This document shows, in pieces, positions 36,460-44,910 of a DNA stretch of 64,000 bases. The stretch covers positions 38,502 through 102,501 of the forward strand of contig UQPY01000001.1 of the NCBI GenBank assembly GCA_900542965.1, in the 5' to 3' direction. The position numbers were made by a program, and so were the translations under genes. Under the pieces are notes generated by a model. That model ran no database searches. It saw only the letters and a list, made by a program, of their open reading frames with translations, and was not told where the DNA came from. Numbering within the stretch: the stretch's first letter is position 1; each line of letters begins with the position of its first letter. The DNA comes from an uncultured Collinsella sp. GTDB taxonomy: Bacteria > Actinomycetota > Coriobacteriia > Coriobacteriales > Coriobacteriaceae.

Positions 36460-37503
36460 TTAAGCATTGGTCTGGACGAAGCCGCCATCAAACGCATTGG
36501 CCTCGAGCACGCGGGCACAGCCGTTAACGACGTTATCGAGCGCCGTGGGGCTGACGTTGACCGAAACGCCGGTCTCATCGCGCAGGCGCACGTCGAGACC
36601 GCGCAGCAGCGCGCCGCCACCAGTCAGCAAAATGCCGTAGTACATAAGGTCCGAGGCAAGATCGGGCGGCGTGGCATCGAGGGCGTCCTTAACGGCCTTG
36701 GCCATCTCGTCGAGCGGCTTGTTGAGCGCGCGACGAATCTCCTCGCTCTCGATGCGCACGGTCTTGGGCAGACCGGTGATCACGTCGCGGCCGTTGACCT
36801 CGACATCGAGCTCGTCCTTGAGCGGCACGGCGGAGCCGACCTTGATCTTGATGTCCTCTGCCGTACGCTCGCCGATGGCCAGGTTATAGGCATCACGAAC
36901 GTGCGTGAGGATGGCCTGATCGAACTCGTCGCCGGCAATACGGATGGACTGCGAGACGACGATGCCGCCCATAGCGATAACGGCAACCTCGGTGGTACCG
37001 CCACCGATGTCGATGACCATGGAGCCGGTGGGTTCCTCGACGGGCAGGTCGGCGCCGATAGCGGCGGCCATAGGCTCTTCGATCAGATAGGCCTGGCGAG
37101 CGCCGGCCTGGATCGTAGCCTCAAAGACGGCACGCTTCTCGACCGACGTGACGCCGGAGGGAACGCAAACGACAACGCGCGGACGCGGGGTCCACGGATA
37201 GCGCTTCTCGGAAGCCTTGTCGATAAAGTAGCGAAGCATGGCCTCGGTAACATCGAAGTCGGCGATGACGCCGTCCTTCAGGGGACGAACGGCCACGATG
37301 TTGCCGGGCGTACGGCCGAGCATGCGCTTTGCCTCGATACCGACCGCCAGGATGCGCTCGTCGTTCTTGTCGATGGCGACAACAGAGGGCTCGCGAATGA
37401 CAATGCCCTTGCCGCGCACGGAGACAAGCGTATTTGCGGTGCCGAGGTCGATGGCAAGATCGCCCGCATAGCTACCGAAGAACATATCCATCAAAGAAAA
37501 CAA
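36460..37503 (-). CDS. mreB: Rod-shape-determining protein MreB
   Basis: Actin-like filament protein that guides sidewall synthesis. The 347-residue protein has the phosphate-1 motif DLAIDLGTANTLV, the phosphate-2 motif VIDIGGGTTEVAVIA, the conserved EEPMAAAIGA and LTGGGALLRGLD. A short N-terminal hydrophobic/amphipathic lead (MFSLMDMFFG) could bind membrane. The start is TTG 37503, with AGGAG six bases upstream; ATGs at codons 5 and 7 are alternatives. It heads the operon; the upstream 115 bases contain a hairpin and no strong promoter match. Confidence 0.96.
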   Translation of the reverse strand: MFSLMDMFFGSYAGDLAIDLGTANTLVSVRGKGIVIREPSVVAIDKNDERILAVGIEAKRMLGRTPGNIVAVRPLKDGVIADFDVTEAMLRYFIDKASEKRYPWTPRPRVVVCVPSGVTSVEKRAVFEATIQAGARQAYLIEEPMAAAIGADLPVEEPTGSMVIDIGGGTTEVAVIAMGGIVVSQSIRIAGDEFDQAILTHVRDAYNLAIGERTAEDIKIKVGSAVPLKDELDVEVNGRDVITGLPKTVRIESEEIRRALNKPLDEMAKAVKDALDATPPDLASDLMYYGILLTGGGALLRGLDVRLRDETGVSVNVSPTALDNVVNGCARVLEANAFDGGFVQTNA

Positions 37504-37563
37504 CGCAACTCCTGATGTGTTGGATGATTGCTGGAAAACTACTAGCTCATGATACTAGCGCAA

Positions 37564-37596
37564 GCCCGGCACCTCACTTGCGGTGAAGCGCCGGGC
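37564..37596 (-). terminator. Hairpin after the TPR gene, possible terminator
   Basis: Inverted repeat GCCCGGC / GCCGGGC with inner complementary CACCTCAC / GGTGAAG arms, 23 bases past the TPR-gene stop. There is only a weak T run on the minus strand, so termination is less certain than for the others. Confidence 0.5.
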
Positions 37597-37618
37597 AAAG
37601 CTAAATCCCATAAGGTCA

Positions 37619-38923
37619 CTACTGGTTGTCAGCAGCCGAGAAATCCATATCGAGCGAGGAAACGGCCCAGCCGATATGGTTGTCGGAGCGCACGAATTTG
37701 ACGGTGTACTCCTGCTCGCCGCCCTTGGACAGCGATGCCTTCACCTTGGCGGTCGTCTCGGTCATGGACTGATCCATGCCCTCGACTGACACGGTGGCAC
37801 CCTGCGGAATCGAGGAGATGATCATAGACTTGGCGTCCTCGGACAGGCTCGACGCAAGGCAAGACTCGGCCTTTGCGGTGTCACCGTCGCCGGCAGCCTG
37901 GAACAGATCGGTAACGACAGATTCCTGAGACGGGAAGCCAAAGCCGCGCGTGTAGGCAAAGCCCAGACCGCCCGCGGCGATCAAAATGAGCAGAAGCAGC
38001 ACAATGAAGACTTTGAGACCCGTGTGGCGATGGCGACGACGGACCTTGGCCTGCTTACGATCCTGACGGTCCTGCTGGACCATCTCGGACTCGGACAGCG
38101 TAAAGAAACCGGTGTCCGAGGGATCGGGCATAAACTGACCGGTCGCGCCCGTAGGATCGAGCGGATCGACGGCAGGAGCGTCCATCGCGGGCGCAGGAGC
38201 CGTGGCCATAGCCGTCTGGGCAGACAGCGCGGCAAGCGAATCGTGCACGCGGGCAAGCTCATCGGCCTGCTCGGAGGTGAGCTGGTAGATGCCATCGGCA
38301 GTGGCAGCGTTAAAGGCGTCGAGTGCGTCGGACGGACGGCCGGCGGCAGAAAGCGCCTGACCCATGCCGGCGTTGAGCGCACGCGTGTCGTCGCGGGGAC
38401 CGGCAAAGTCGATAGCCGTGCGGTAGGTCTCCACGGCATCCGCCGGACGGCCGAGCTTAATGAAGCAACGACCGAGCTCGCCGAGTGCGGCGGCAGGAGC
38501 CGGATTGGCGCCGTCGATGGCAGCCTGACGGAAGGCAGTACCCGCGTTGGCATAGTCGCCCGACTGGAACAGCGCGTTACCCAGGCCCAGATAGGCCTTG
38601 AACGGCGTGGCATAGGAAGCATCCTGCGAAGCGGCAGAAAACGCCTGGGCGGCCGTCGTGTAGTCGCCCACGGCGGCGAGCGCCTTGCCGCGGTTGGTGA
38701 GCAGCGCGCCGCGCTTGCCATAAGTGCCGTCGTTGAGGGCGGCGGCATAGGCCTCGGCGGCCTCGACATACATGCCCAGGTGCATCAAGGCGTTGCCACG
38801 AAGGTGATCGGCCTCGCCCATAATCTCATCGGGAGTCTTTGCCGCCCCAAGCATCTGGGCTGCAGCGGAAAAATCACCCGCGCGGTAAGCGGCGCGGCCC
38901 TGTTGGATCAGCTGGCTATTCAA
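37619..38923 (-). CDS. TPR-repeat protein with one transmembrane segment
   Basis: Unnamed 434-residue protein. Residues 1-220 hold tandem helical repeats of TPR type (RAAYRAGDFSAAAQML; GNALMHLGMYVEAAEAYAAAL; GNALFQSGDYANAGTAFRQA; GRCFIKLGRPADAVETYRTA). A Pro/Ala linker and a basic stretch (DRKQAKVRRRHRH) precede one membrane helix (about 307-326). The extracellular C-terminal 105 residues follow and may be a small globular domain. The topology places the TPRs in the cytoplasm. The start is TTG 38923 with GGGGA upstream. It follows a cyclophilin gene by 11 bases. Probably a scaffold of an envelope complex; partner unknown. Confidence 0.75.
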   Translation of the reverse strand: MNSQLIQQGRAAYRAGDFSAAAQMLGAAKTPDEIMGEADHLRGNALMHLGMYVEAAEAYAAALNDGTYGKRGALLTNRGKALAAVGDYTTAAQAFSAASQDASYATPFKAYLGLGNALFQSGDYANAGTAFRQAAIDGANPAPAAALGELGRCFIKLGRPADAVETYRTAIDFAGPRDDTRALNAGMGQALSAAGRPSDALDAFNAATADGIYQLTSEQADELARVHDSLAALSAQTAMATAPAPAMDAPAVDPLDPTGATGQFMPDPSDTGFFTLSESEMVQQDRQDRKQAKVRRRHRHTGLKVFIVLLLLILIAAGGLGFAYTRGFGFPSQESVVTDLFQAAGDGDTAKAESCLASSLSEDAKSMIISSIPQGATVSVEGMDQSMTETTAKVKASLSKGGEQEYTVKFVRSDNHIGWAVSSLDMDFSAADNQ

Positions 38924-38934
38924 GGAAGTCCCCT

Positions 38935-39477
38935 TTACTCGTGAACGATCTCGACATGGACGATCTCGTCGCCGGCACGCAGCTGCGAAATCACATCGAG
39001 ACCCTCGACCGTGGTACCAAAGACGGTGTAACCGGAATCGAGGTTATGCTGGGCGCCCAGGCAGAAGTAGAACTGCGAACCCGCGGAATCGGGGTCCATG
39101 GAGCGTGCCATGGCAAGGGCACCATCGACATGGCTGTTGCGCGGATTGGTGGCAAACTCGCCCTTGATGCAGTAGCCGGGACCACCGGTACCGGGCATGC
39201 CGTCGGGGCCCTCAAGACCGGCAGCGACGTCGGCGCCGGACATATCGCGGGTATTGGGGTCGCCGCCCTGGATGACAAAGCCGGGCACATAGCGATGGAA
39301 CTTAAGGCCATCATAGAAGCCCATCGTAGAAAGCTCGCAGAAGTTCGCGACATGAATGGGAGCGCCCTCGCCGTCAAACTTGACCTTGATGGTACCCTTC
39401 GACGTCTCGATAACGGCGCACTCGTCGCCGGCAAGCTGATACTCGGGCGTGTAGAGCTCTTTCTTAAAACCAAACAT
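38935..39477 (-). CDS. Cyclophilin-type peptidyl-prolyl isomerase
   Basis: Catalyses cis-trans isomerisation of prolyl bonds. The 180-residue protein contains the cyclophilin core: IETSKGTIKVKFDGEGAP, then FHRYVPGFVIQGGDP with catalytic Arg62 and Gln70. A shortened AMARSMDPDSAGSQFYFCLG and TVFGTTVEGLDVI follow. No signal peptide is seen, so it is cytoplasmic. It has its own promoter and is followed by the TPR gene, with which it is probably cotranscribed. Confidence 0.92.
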   Translation of the reverse strand: MFGFKKELYTPEYQLAGDECAVIETSKGTIKVKFDGEGAPIHVANFCELSTMGFYDGLKFHRYVPGFVIQGGDPNTRDMSGADVAAGLEGPDGMPGTGGPGYCIKGEFATNPRNSHVDGALAMARSMDPDSAGSQFYFCLGAQHNLDSGYTVFGTTVEGLDVISQLRAGDEIVHVEIVHE

Positions 39478-39516
39478 GTGGTTCCTTCCTCGTGCGTTTA
39501 AAGCAAATTTGTACGA

Positions 39517-39546
39517 ATTGTAGCAATAAGCATGCGCTTACATCAA
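39517..39546 (-). promoter_or_regulatory. Promoter for the cyclophilin-TPR pair
   Basis: Minus strand TTGATG (39541-39546) and TACAAT (39517-39522) separated by 18 bases, with the ATG about 40 bases downstream. Nothing else is visible in the gap 39478-39584. Confidence 0.6.
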
Positions 39547-39584
39547 TTGCGCACGTAGGTTATGCCGACTATGGCGAACTAATT

Positions 39585-40727
39585 TTAGGAACGCTGCTGC
39601 GGCTTCCAGGAGCCCACGTTGGCGTCGTACTGATTAAGCGCGCTGTTGCCACCCTGAGCGATGGGCGCCAGGATCTCGCTTTGGTGAGAACTCATCGACT
39701 CACCATCGGGAATGGCCAGCGAGATATCCCAGCTCTGGCAGATCACGTCGACACGCTCGTACATCCACTCGGCAAGCTGCTTTAAGTGGGCGATGTCGTC
39801 CGCATAGACCGTATCGTCCTGATACTTAAGGTTGTTGAGCTCATCTTGCGTCTTTTTGATCTGGTCGCGCAGGGCGTAGGCACTCTCCGACAGCTCCTGA
39901 CGGGTGGACAGCGGCGTTCGAAGATAGCCGTTGTTAAAAGAATCGATGACCTCGCCGATCTGCTCCTCGTCACCGTAGGACACGATGGTCTGATACAGAC
40001 CGTCGAGCCTGGTATAGAGCTGATCATCGGTGAGCACGGTTTCTTCCTGGACCACCTCGGCAGAATCGTCCTGCTTGGTATCGTCCTCAGTCGCCTCACC
40101 CTTTTGGCGCGTAGGGAAGGTCGTCTGCGCGGCCTGGCCAAACTGGTCATAGAAGCCGGGCATAACACCCATGGGATCGGTCGTCACGAACCAATAGGCG
40201 CCACCGCACACAAAGGCAAGGACCGCGATGATAATGAGCGGCTTGGGGATATGACGCTTGTGCTTGTGATAGGCGTCCTCGTCGGGATGCACCTTGCGCT
40301 TGGGTTTTTGAGCATCGTCATGCAGGGAAACGGGCGTGGGAATATCGACCTTGGGGATACCGAAATCCTTATCGAAAGCCGGCAACACGCAGGTCTCGTT
40401 GGGGTCGGCGGCGTCCGAAAGAACCGCGGCTGCCGAGGCGGGCGCATGCGGCACCTCGGTATCGATCTGCTCTTGCGTTAGGCGCGGAAAGCCCGCCGTG
40501 CGACCCGCCGCCAGATCGGATGCGGCAGCGTCCTCGGAGAGGATACCCGGAGCGGGGCGTCCGCATTTGGGACACGTACGATCGTGCGGAGAAAGACGGG
40601 CACCGCAGCCCTCGCAGAACACGAACTCGGTGTGCTCGGGGCCATCGCCCGGACCCACATAGGCGTTGCAGTAGGGGCAGAACGAGGCGCCGTCCTCGAT
40701 AGTCTTAAGGCAATGCGGGCAGATCAC
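39585..40727 (-). CDS. Zinc-ribbon membrane protein of unknown function
   Basis: A 380-residue protein starting at GTG 40727 (AGAGGA site upstream; a TTG ten codons earlier is also possible). The N-terminus has two CxxC pairs (Cys3/6 and 17/20), then two more (38/41 and 52/55), forming one or two zinc ribbons. An Ala-rich linker, a basic patch and a single membrane helix (about 163-181) follow. The C-terminal 200 residues are predicted outside, helical and acidic. The same layout, cytoplasmic sensor plus helix plus outer domain, occurs in the neighbouring TPR protein. No enzymatic motif is seen. Confidence 0.75.
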   Translation of the reverse strand: MICPHCLKTIEDGASFCPYCNAYVGPGDGPEHTEFVFCEGCGARLSPHDRTCPKCGRPAPGILSEDAAASDLAAGRTAGFPRLTQEQIDTEVPHAPASAAAVLSDAADPNETCVLPAFDKDFGIPKVDIPTPVSLHDDAQKPKRKVHPDEDAYHKHKRHIPKPLIIIAVLAFVCGGAYWFVTTDPMGVMPGFYDQFGQAAQTTFPTRQKGEATEDDTKQDDSAEVVQEETVLTDDQLYTRLDGLYQTIVSYGDEEQIGEVIDSFNNGYLRTPLSTRQELSESAYALRDQIKKTQDELNNLKYQDDTVYADDIAHLKQLAEWMYERVDVICQSWDISLAIPDGESMSSHQSEILAPIAQGGNSALNQYDANVGSWKPQQRS

Positions 40728-40770
40728 GGCATCCTCTTTTCGAAGCAATTCAAACAATCGAGGTTAGAGC

Positions 40771-40799
40771 ATAACATCGCCACGGCCCCACAGGAGCAA
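40771..40799 (-). promoter_or_regulatory. Candidate promoter for the zinc-ribbon gene
   Basis: Minus strand TTGCTC (40794-40799) and TGTTAT (40771-40776) with a 17-base spacer. Four matches in the -10. Moderate support only. Confidence 0.4.
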
Positions 40800-40830
40800 G
40801 GCACCAATTCAACATCGGCAGGGCGCGTAG

Positions 40831-43542
40831 TTACTTCTTCTTTTTGCTTGGCATCGAGACTTTGATGCCTTGGGCGGACTTGGTCACGCGAGAGCGCTTG
40901 GCTCCGGTACTCTTCTTTTTCTTGGGCTGGGCCTCGGCCTCGCGAGCGGTGCGATCTTCGCGGCGCTGCGCCATGTCGGCGGCGACGCGCTTGGCAAAAC
41001 GTTCGGCCGTCGAGCCCGTAGAGCTCACCTTGCCGCCACCGCGACCCAGGCGGACGCGCACACCGCGGCCAAAACCAGTTGCGGCATGACGACGACGCGG
41101 CTTGAGCGAATCCATCATCGTGGCGAGCTTAAAGAACACCGAGCAGGTAAAGACCACGATAACAGCCAAGATAACCATCTGGCCCATCGACAGGTTGGCA
41201 ATAGACAGCAGCTCCGGGAATCCGATAACGCCCACCAGGATGCCGGCGACTACAAACACAAAGAGCACCACGCGCAAGGGCGTGAGAGGCTGCGAGATGC
41301 GCCAGATCAGGCTGACGCTCGCCGCGCACGACGTAAGCAGGCACATCGTAGACAGCGTGAGCTGGCTAAAGCCAAACACGCGCGCCACAAAGATATCGAG
41401 CGCCGCAGCCAAAATGACCGCAATCGACGCCGGCAGTGCACGCTTGAGCACGTTGGTCAAAAACGCACCCTTCACGCGAGCATTGTTGGGCTCCAGGCCC
41501 AACACAAAGCCCGGCGCGCCGATGCAGAAGAAGTTGATGAGCGTCATCTGAATCGGCTCGAAAGGGTACGGCGGCAGCGCGATGCACAGCGCCGCCAGGC
41601 CCATCGAGAACAGCGTCTTGGTCAAGAACAGCGAAGCCGAACGCTGCAGGTTGTTGATGGAGCGACGGCCTTCGGCCACCACGGCGGGCATCGAGGCAAA
41701 GTCGTTGTCGACGAGCACGATCTCGGCCACGTTGCGCGCGGCATCGGAGCCGGCCGCCATGGCGACGGAGCAGTCGGCCTCCTTGAGCGCCAACACGTCG
41801 TTGACGCCGTCGCCCGTCATGGCCACGGTGTGCTCGCGGCGCTTGAGCGCCTGCACGAGCTCGCGCTTCTGCTGCGGGGTCACACGACCAAAGACATGGT
41901 AGCGGTCCACTGCGGCATCGAGCTTGGCCGGCGTATCGAGCGTCGTGGCGTCCACATAAGCGTCCGCCCCCGGCACGCCCACCACGCGCGCGATCGACGA
42001 CACCGTACGCGGGTCATCGCCACTGATCACGTTGAGCGTCACGCCCTGCTCGTTAAAGTAGCCGATGGTCTCGGCCGCCGAGGTGCGAATCTCGTCGCGG
42101 ATGGTCACAAAGCCCACGGGCTCGGCCTCGCCCACCATATCGCCATCGGGCGTAAAACCGTCCACGCGCGCCACCACGAGCACGCGGCAGGTATCGGCAA
42201 GCTCGGCGACACGGTTCTCGACCTGGGCAAACGCACGATCAGAGAGCACAAACTGCGCTGCACCCATCACATAGGAGCCCTGCGCAAACGAGGCGCCGCT
42301 CCACTTTTTGGAGGACGAGAACGGAATGACCGACAGCGGCTCAGACACCTCGACCGGGCGATCGGCGTAATAGTTGAGCAGCGCCTGGCAGGTCTCGTTG
42401 GCATCGGCCGAAGTCGCACGCGCCACGTTAGCCAGCGCAAAATCGAGCACCGTGGTATCGACGGGAACGGCGGCGTCACCCTCCCCCGCGGCCATGCCAA
42501 AGCCCTCGATCGGCAGCGGATACGTGCCCTCGACCTCCATACGGCCCGACGTGATGGTGCCCGTCTTGTCCAGGCACAGCACGTCGACGCGAGCGAGTGT
42601 CTCGATGCAGTAGAGCTGCTGTGCCAGCACCTTGCGGCGGGCCAGGCGCACCGTGGCGATGGCGAGCACCGACGAAGTCAGCAGCACCAGGCCTTGCGGG
42701 ATCATACCCAGCAGGGCGCCCACCGTGGACAGCAGCGCCGACGAAGGCACATGACCGGCCAACAGCTCGGAGAAGCACCACGAAAGCGCGCTATCGCCCG
42801 GGGTTCCCGCGGCATCCCACAGCTCGCTCACACTCGAGGCAAACAACGCCAAACCGAGCGGGATCATGATGATGCTCGCAAAGCGCACGATGGCGTTCAG
42901 CGCGTTCATGATCTCGGAATTAACCTTTTTGACGTACTTGGCCTCGTTATTAATTTTGGCCACGTAGTTGTCGGCGCCGACATGGATCACGCGGGCGCGC
43001 AGCAGGCCCGAGTCGATAAAGCTGCCGCTCATGAGCTCGGAACCAGGCTGTTTCTTAATAAGGTCGCTCTCGCCCGTCAGCAGGCTCTCGTTCACGAGTG
43101 CCTCGCCCGAGACCACCACGGCGTCAGCGGGAATCTGGTCGCCGCGCCCCAGGCGAATGATATCGTCGAGCACGACCTGGTCCAGGTCGAGCTCCACCTC
43201 GACGCCGTCGCGCACCGCGATGGCCTTCTTGGAGGTCAGCAGCGTGAGCTTATCGACCATCTTCTTGGAACGCATGGACTGAATGACGCCAATAGCGGTA
43301 TTGAGGAACACCACGAACAGGAACGTCAGATTCTTAAACGAACCGGTCAAAATGACCAGGAACGCCAAGATCACGTTGATCAAATTGAACAGCGTGCAGA
43401 GGTTCTCGATGATGAGCTCTTTGACCGACTTGGTCTTGAGTTCCATGTTGCGGTTGATCTTACCGGCGGCGATGCGCTCCTCGACCTCGGCGGTCGAGAG
43501 TCCGCGCTCGATATCCGTTGCTGCCATACCACGTCCCATCAC
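40831..43542 (-). CDS. P-type cation-transporting ATPase (CtpE-like)
   Basis: Integral membrane ion pump, 903 residues. The motifs are complete: actuator loop SLLTGESD, membrane motif MIPQGLVLLTSSVLAIATVRL, phosphorylation site DKTGTITSG with Asp325, and TGDGVNDVLALKEADCS in the hinge. The overall pattern resembles mycobacterial CtpE, which is linked to calcium uptake; the ion cannot be fixed from sequence. After the last membrane segment there is an unusual tail of about 95 residues, very rich in Arg and Lys and ending in KKKK. The start may be ATG at 43539 or 43527; Shine-Dalgarno support is poor for all three. Confidence 0.9.
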   Translation of the reverse strand: MMGRGMAATDIERGLSTAEVEERIAAGKINRNMELKTKSVKELIIENLCTLFNLINVILAFLVILTGSFKNLTFLFVVFLNTAIGVIQSMRSKKMVDKLTLLTSKKAIAVRDGVEVELDLDQVVLDDIIRLGRGDQIPADAVVVSGEALVNESLLTGESDLIKKQPGSELMSGSFIDSGLLRARVIHVGADNYVAKINNEAKYVKKVNSEIMNALNAIVRFASIIMIPLGLALFASSVSELWDAAGTPGDSALSWCFSELLAGHVPSSALLSTVGALLGMIPQGLVLLTSSVLAIATVRLARRKVLAQQLYCIETLARVDVLCLDKTGTITSGRMEVEGTYPLPIEGFGMAAGEGDAAVPVDTTVLDFALANVARATSADANETCQALLNYYADRPVEVSEPLSVIPFSSSKKWSGASFAQGSYVMGAAQFVLSDRAFAQVENRVAELADTCRVLVVARVDGFTPDGDMVGEAEPVGFVTIRDEIRTSAAETIGYFNEQGVTLNVISGDDPRTVSSIARVVGVPGADAYVDATTLDTPAKLDAAVDRYHVFGRVTPQQKRELVQALKRREHTVAMTGDGVNDVLALKEADCSVAMAAGSDAARNVAEIVLVDNDFASMPAVVAEGRRSINNLQRSASLFLTKTLFSMGLAALCIALPPYPFEPIQMTLINFFCIGAPGFVLGLEPNNARVKGAFLTNVLKRALPASIAVILAAALDIFVARVFGFSQLTLSTMCLLTSCAASVSLIWRISQPLTPLRVVLFVFVVAGILVGVIGFPELLSIANLSMGQMVILAVIVVFTCSVFFKLATMMDSLKPRRRHAATGFGRGVRVRLGRGGGKVSSTGSTAERFAKRVAADMAQRREDRTAREAEAQPKKKKSTGAKRSRVTKSAQGIKVSMPSKKKK

Positions 43543-43557
43543 GTCGCGTCGGTATAA

Positions 43558-43592
43558 GAAAAACCGCCCGGACCATGCGAGGTTCGGACGGT
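43558..43592 (-). terminator. Terminator after tRNA-Arg(CCG)
   Basis: Twelve-base imperfect stem (43563-43574 with 43581-43592) directly downstream of the tRNA on the minus strand, followed by a TTTTTC run. Confidence 0.85.
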
Positions 43593-43603
43593 CTTACGTT
43601 CGA

Positions 43604-43680
43604 TGGTGCCCCATGTTGGATTCGAACCAACGGCCTTCTGCTCCGGAGGCAGACGCTCTAATCCCCTGAGCTAATAGGGC
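43604..43680 (-). tRNA. tRNA-Arg (anticodon CCG)
   Basis: A 77-base cloverleaf on the minus strand: acceptor GCCCTAT pairs with ATGGGGC, D-arm TAGCTCAGGGGATTAGAGC, anticodon loop CTCCGGA giving anticodon CCG (Arg, codon CGG), T-arm GTTGGTTCGAATCCAAC, and an encoded CCA end. It has its own promoter and terminator. Confidence 0.95.
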
Positions 43681-43691
43681 CAACGTTTGGC

Positions 43692-43721
43692 ATTATACCC
43701 AAGTGCGCCACGGGCTATCAA
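43692..43721 (-). promoter_or_regulatory. Promoter for tRNA-Arg(CCG)
   Basis: Minus strand TTGATA (43716-43721), 18-base spacer and a perfect TATAAT (43692-43697), ending 11 bases before the tRNA 5' end. Confidence 0.75.
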
Positions 43722-43798
43722 AATAAAAGAAAAAGCTTTGCAATTCCGAGGAAGACGCGGCGCAACGGCCCACTTTAGAAGGCAAAAGCGAGTCAGAT

Positions 43799-43806
43799 AG
43801 TATAAA
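43799..43806 (+). promoter_or_regulatory. -10 region of the aromatic operon
   Basis: The run TAGTATAAA contains overlapping -10-like hexamers (TATAAA at 43801-43806). A TTTAGA lies roughly 18-21 bases upstream as a poor -35. The predicted start, near 43812, is upstream of a terminator hairpin and of aroF. Confidence 0.45.
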
Positions 43807-43811
43807 CTCTC

Positions 43812-43874
43812 ATGCACCATATATACACGGCTCGCGATGCGGGCCGTTTTTGCAAAAGTTATCCATCGAGGTGA
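43812..43874 (+). CDS. Putative 20-codon leader peptide of the aro operon
   Basis: Short ORF reading MHHIYTARDAGRFCKSYPSR, with stop TGA at 43872-43874 inside the aroF ribosome-binding region. It spans the terminator hairpin at 43827-43851 and contains two Tyr codons and one Phe codon. Its ATG coincides with the predicted transcription start, so it would be translated leaderless. The aromatic codons are not clustered in a run as in enteric leaders. Existence as a translated peptide is inference. Confidence 0.3.
   Translation: MHHIYTARDAGRFCKSYPSR
43827..43851 (+). terminator. Intrinsic terminator inside the aroF leader (attenuator candidate)
   Basis: Nine-base stem (43827-43835 with 43839-43847; arms ACGGCTCGC / GCGGGCCGT, one G-U) with a three-base loop, then five consecutive T. 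It lies between the -10 region and the aroF start on the plus strand, and no plus-strand gene ends upstream, so it is best explained as transcription attenuation of the aro operon. Confidence 0.65.
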
Positions 43875-43884
43875 GAGGCACACC

Positions 43885-44907
43885 ATGATTGCAATTTTAA
43901 AGCAGAGCGCCAGCGACGAGGCCGTAAGCCATATCGTCAGCTGGATTGAGAAAAAGGGCCTGAAGACCGATGTCTCGCGCGGCGAGAACGAGACGATTAT
44001 CGGCCTGGTGGGCGATACGACCAAGATCGACCCGTTCCTGCTCGAGTCCATGGATGTCGTCGAGCGCGTGCAGCGCGTCTCCGAGCCGTTCAAGCGCGCA
44101 AATCGCAAGTTCCACCCCGAGGACTCCGTCATCGACTGCGGCCACGGCGTCAAGATCGGCGGCGACCAGTTCCAAGTCATCGCCGGCCCCTGCTCCGTCG
44201 AGGGCGAGAACCTCATCCGCATCGCACGCCGCGTAAAGGCCGCCGGCGCCACGATGCTGCGCGGCGGTGCCTACAAGCCCCGCACCTCCCCCTACGCCTA
44301 CCAGGGCATGGGCCCCGCCGGCCTCGACCTGCTGTGCGAAGCGTCTGCCGAGCTCGACATGCCGATCGTCACCGAGATCATGGACCCACGCGACGTGCAG
44401 GTCTTCTTGGACAAGAAGATCGACGTCATGCAGATCGGCGCCCGCAACGCCCAGAACTTCCCCCTGCTCAAGGAGGTCGGCAAGACCCAGACCCCGATTC
44501 TGCTCAAGCGCGGCATGTCCGGCACGATCGATGAGCTGCTCATGGCCGCCGAGTACATCATGAGCGAGGGCAACGACAACGTCATCCTGTGCGAGCGCGG
44601 CATCCGCACCTTCGAAACCCGCACCCGTAACACCTTCGATCTCAACGCCGTGCCGGTGCTGCACCATCTGTCGCACCTGCCCGTCGTCGCCGACCCCAGC
44701 CACGCCACAGGCTACACCCGCTACGTTGAGCCCATGGCGCTCGCCGCGACCGCCTGCGGTGCCAACGGCCTGGAGATCGAGGTCCACGACGAGCCGAGCC
44801 GAGCCTGGTCCGACGGCGCCCAGGCCCTCACCCCCGATCAGTTCGACGACACCATGCGCCGCATCCGCGCCATCCGCGAGGTCGTCTGCCAAGAGACCAT
44901 GGAGTAG
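43885..44907 (+). CDS. aroF: 3-deoxy-7-phosphoheptulonate (DAHP) synthase
   Basis: First enzyme of the shikimate pathway: condenses PEP and erythrose 4-phosphate. The 340-residue protein has an N-terminal ferredoxin/ACT-like regulatory domain (about 1-75). The beta-type catalytic barrel follows: GPCSVEGENLIRIARRVKAAGATMLRGGAYKPRTSPYAYQG-like, QIGARNAQNFPLLKEVG, LLKRGMSGTIDELLMAAEYI and DPSHATGYTRYVEPMALAA. This is the Thermotoga-like subclass, normally inhibited by Tyr/Phe through the N-terminal domain. The start at 43885 has GAGAGG upstream; a longer reading to 43837 lacks a site and begins in the hairpin. First gene of the aro operon. Confidence 0.95.
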   Translation: MIAILKQSASDEAVSHIVSWIEKKGLKTDVSRGENETIIGLVGDTTKIDPFLLESMDVVERVQRVSEPFKRANRKFHPEDSVIDCGHGVKIGGDQFQVIAGPCSVEGENLIRIARRVKAAGATMLRGGAYKPRTSPYAYQGMGPAGLDLLCEASAELDMPIVTEIMDPRDVQVFLDKKIDVMQIGARNAQNFPLLKEVGKTQTPILLKRGMSGTIDELLMAAEYIMSEGNDNVILCERGIRTFETRTRNTFDLNAVPVLHHLSHLPVVADPSHATGYTRYVEPMALAATACGANGLEIEVHDEPSRAWSDGAQALTPDQFDDTMRRIRAIREVVCQETME

Positions 44908-44910
44908 CCC

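Noticed and set aside
40870..43557. 895-codon plus-strand frame opposite the P-type ATPase
   Set aside because: Shadow rich in Arg, His and Gln; the ATPase has all family motifs.
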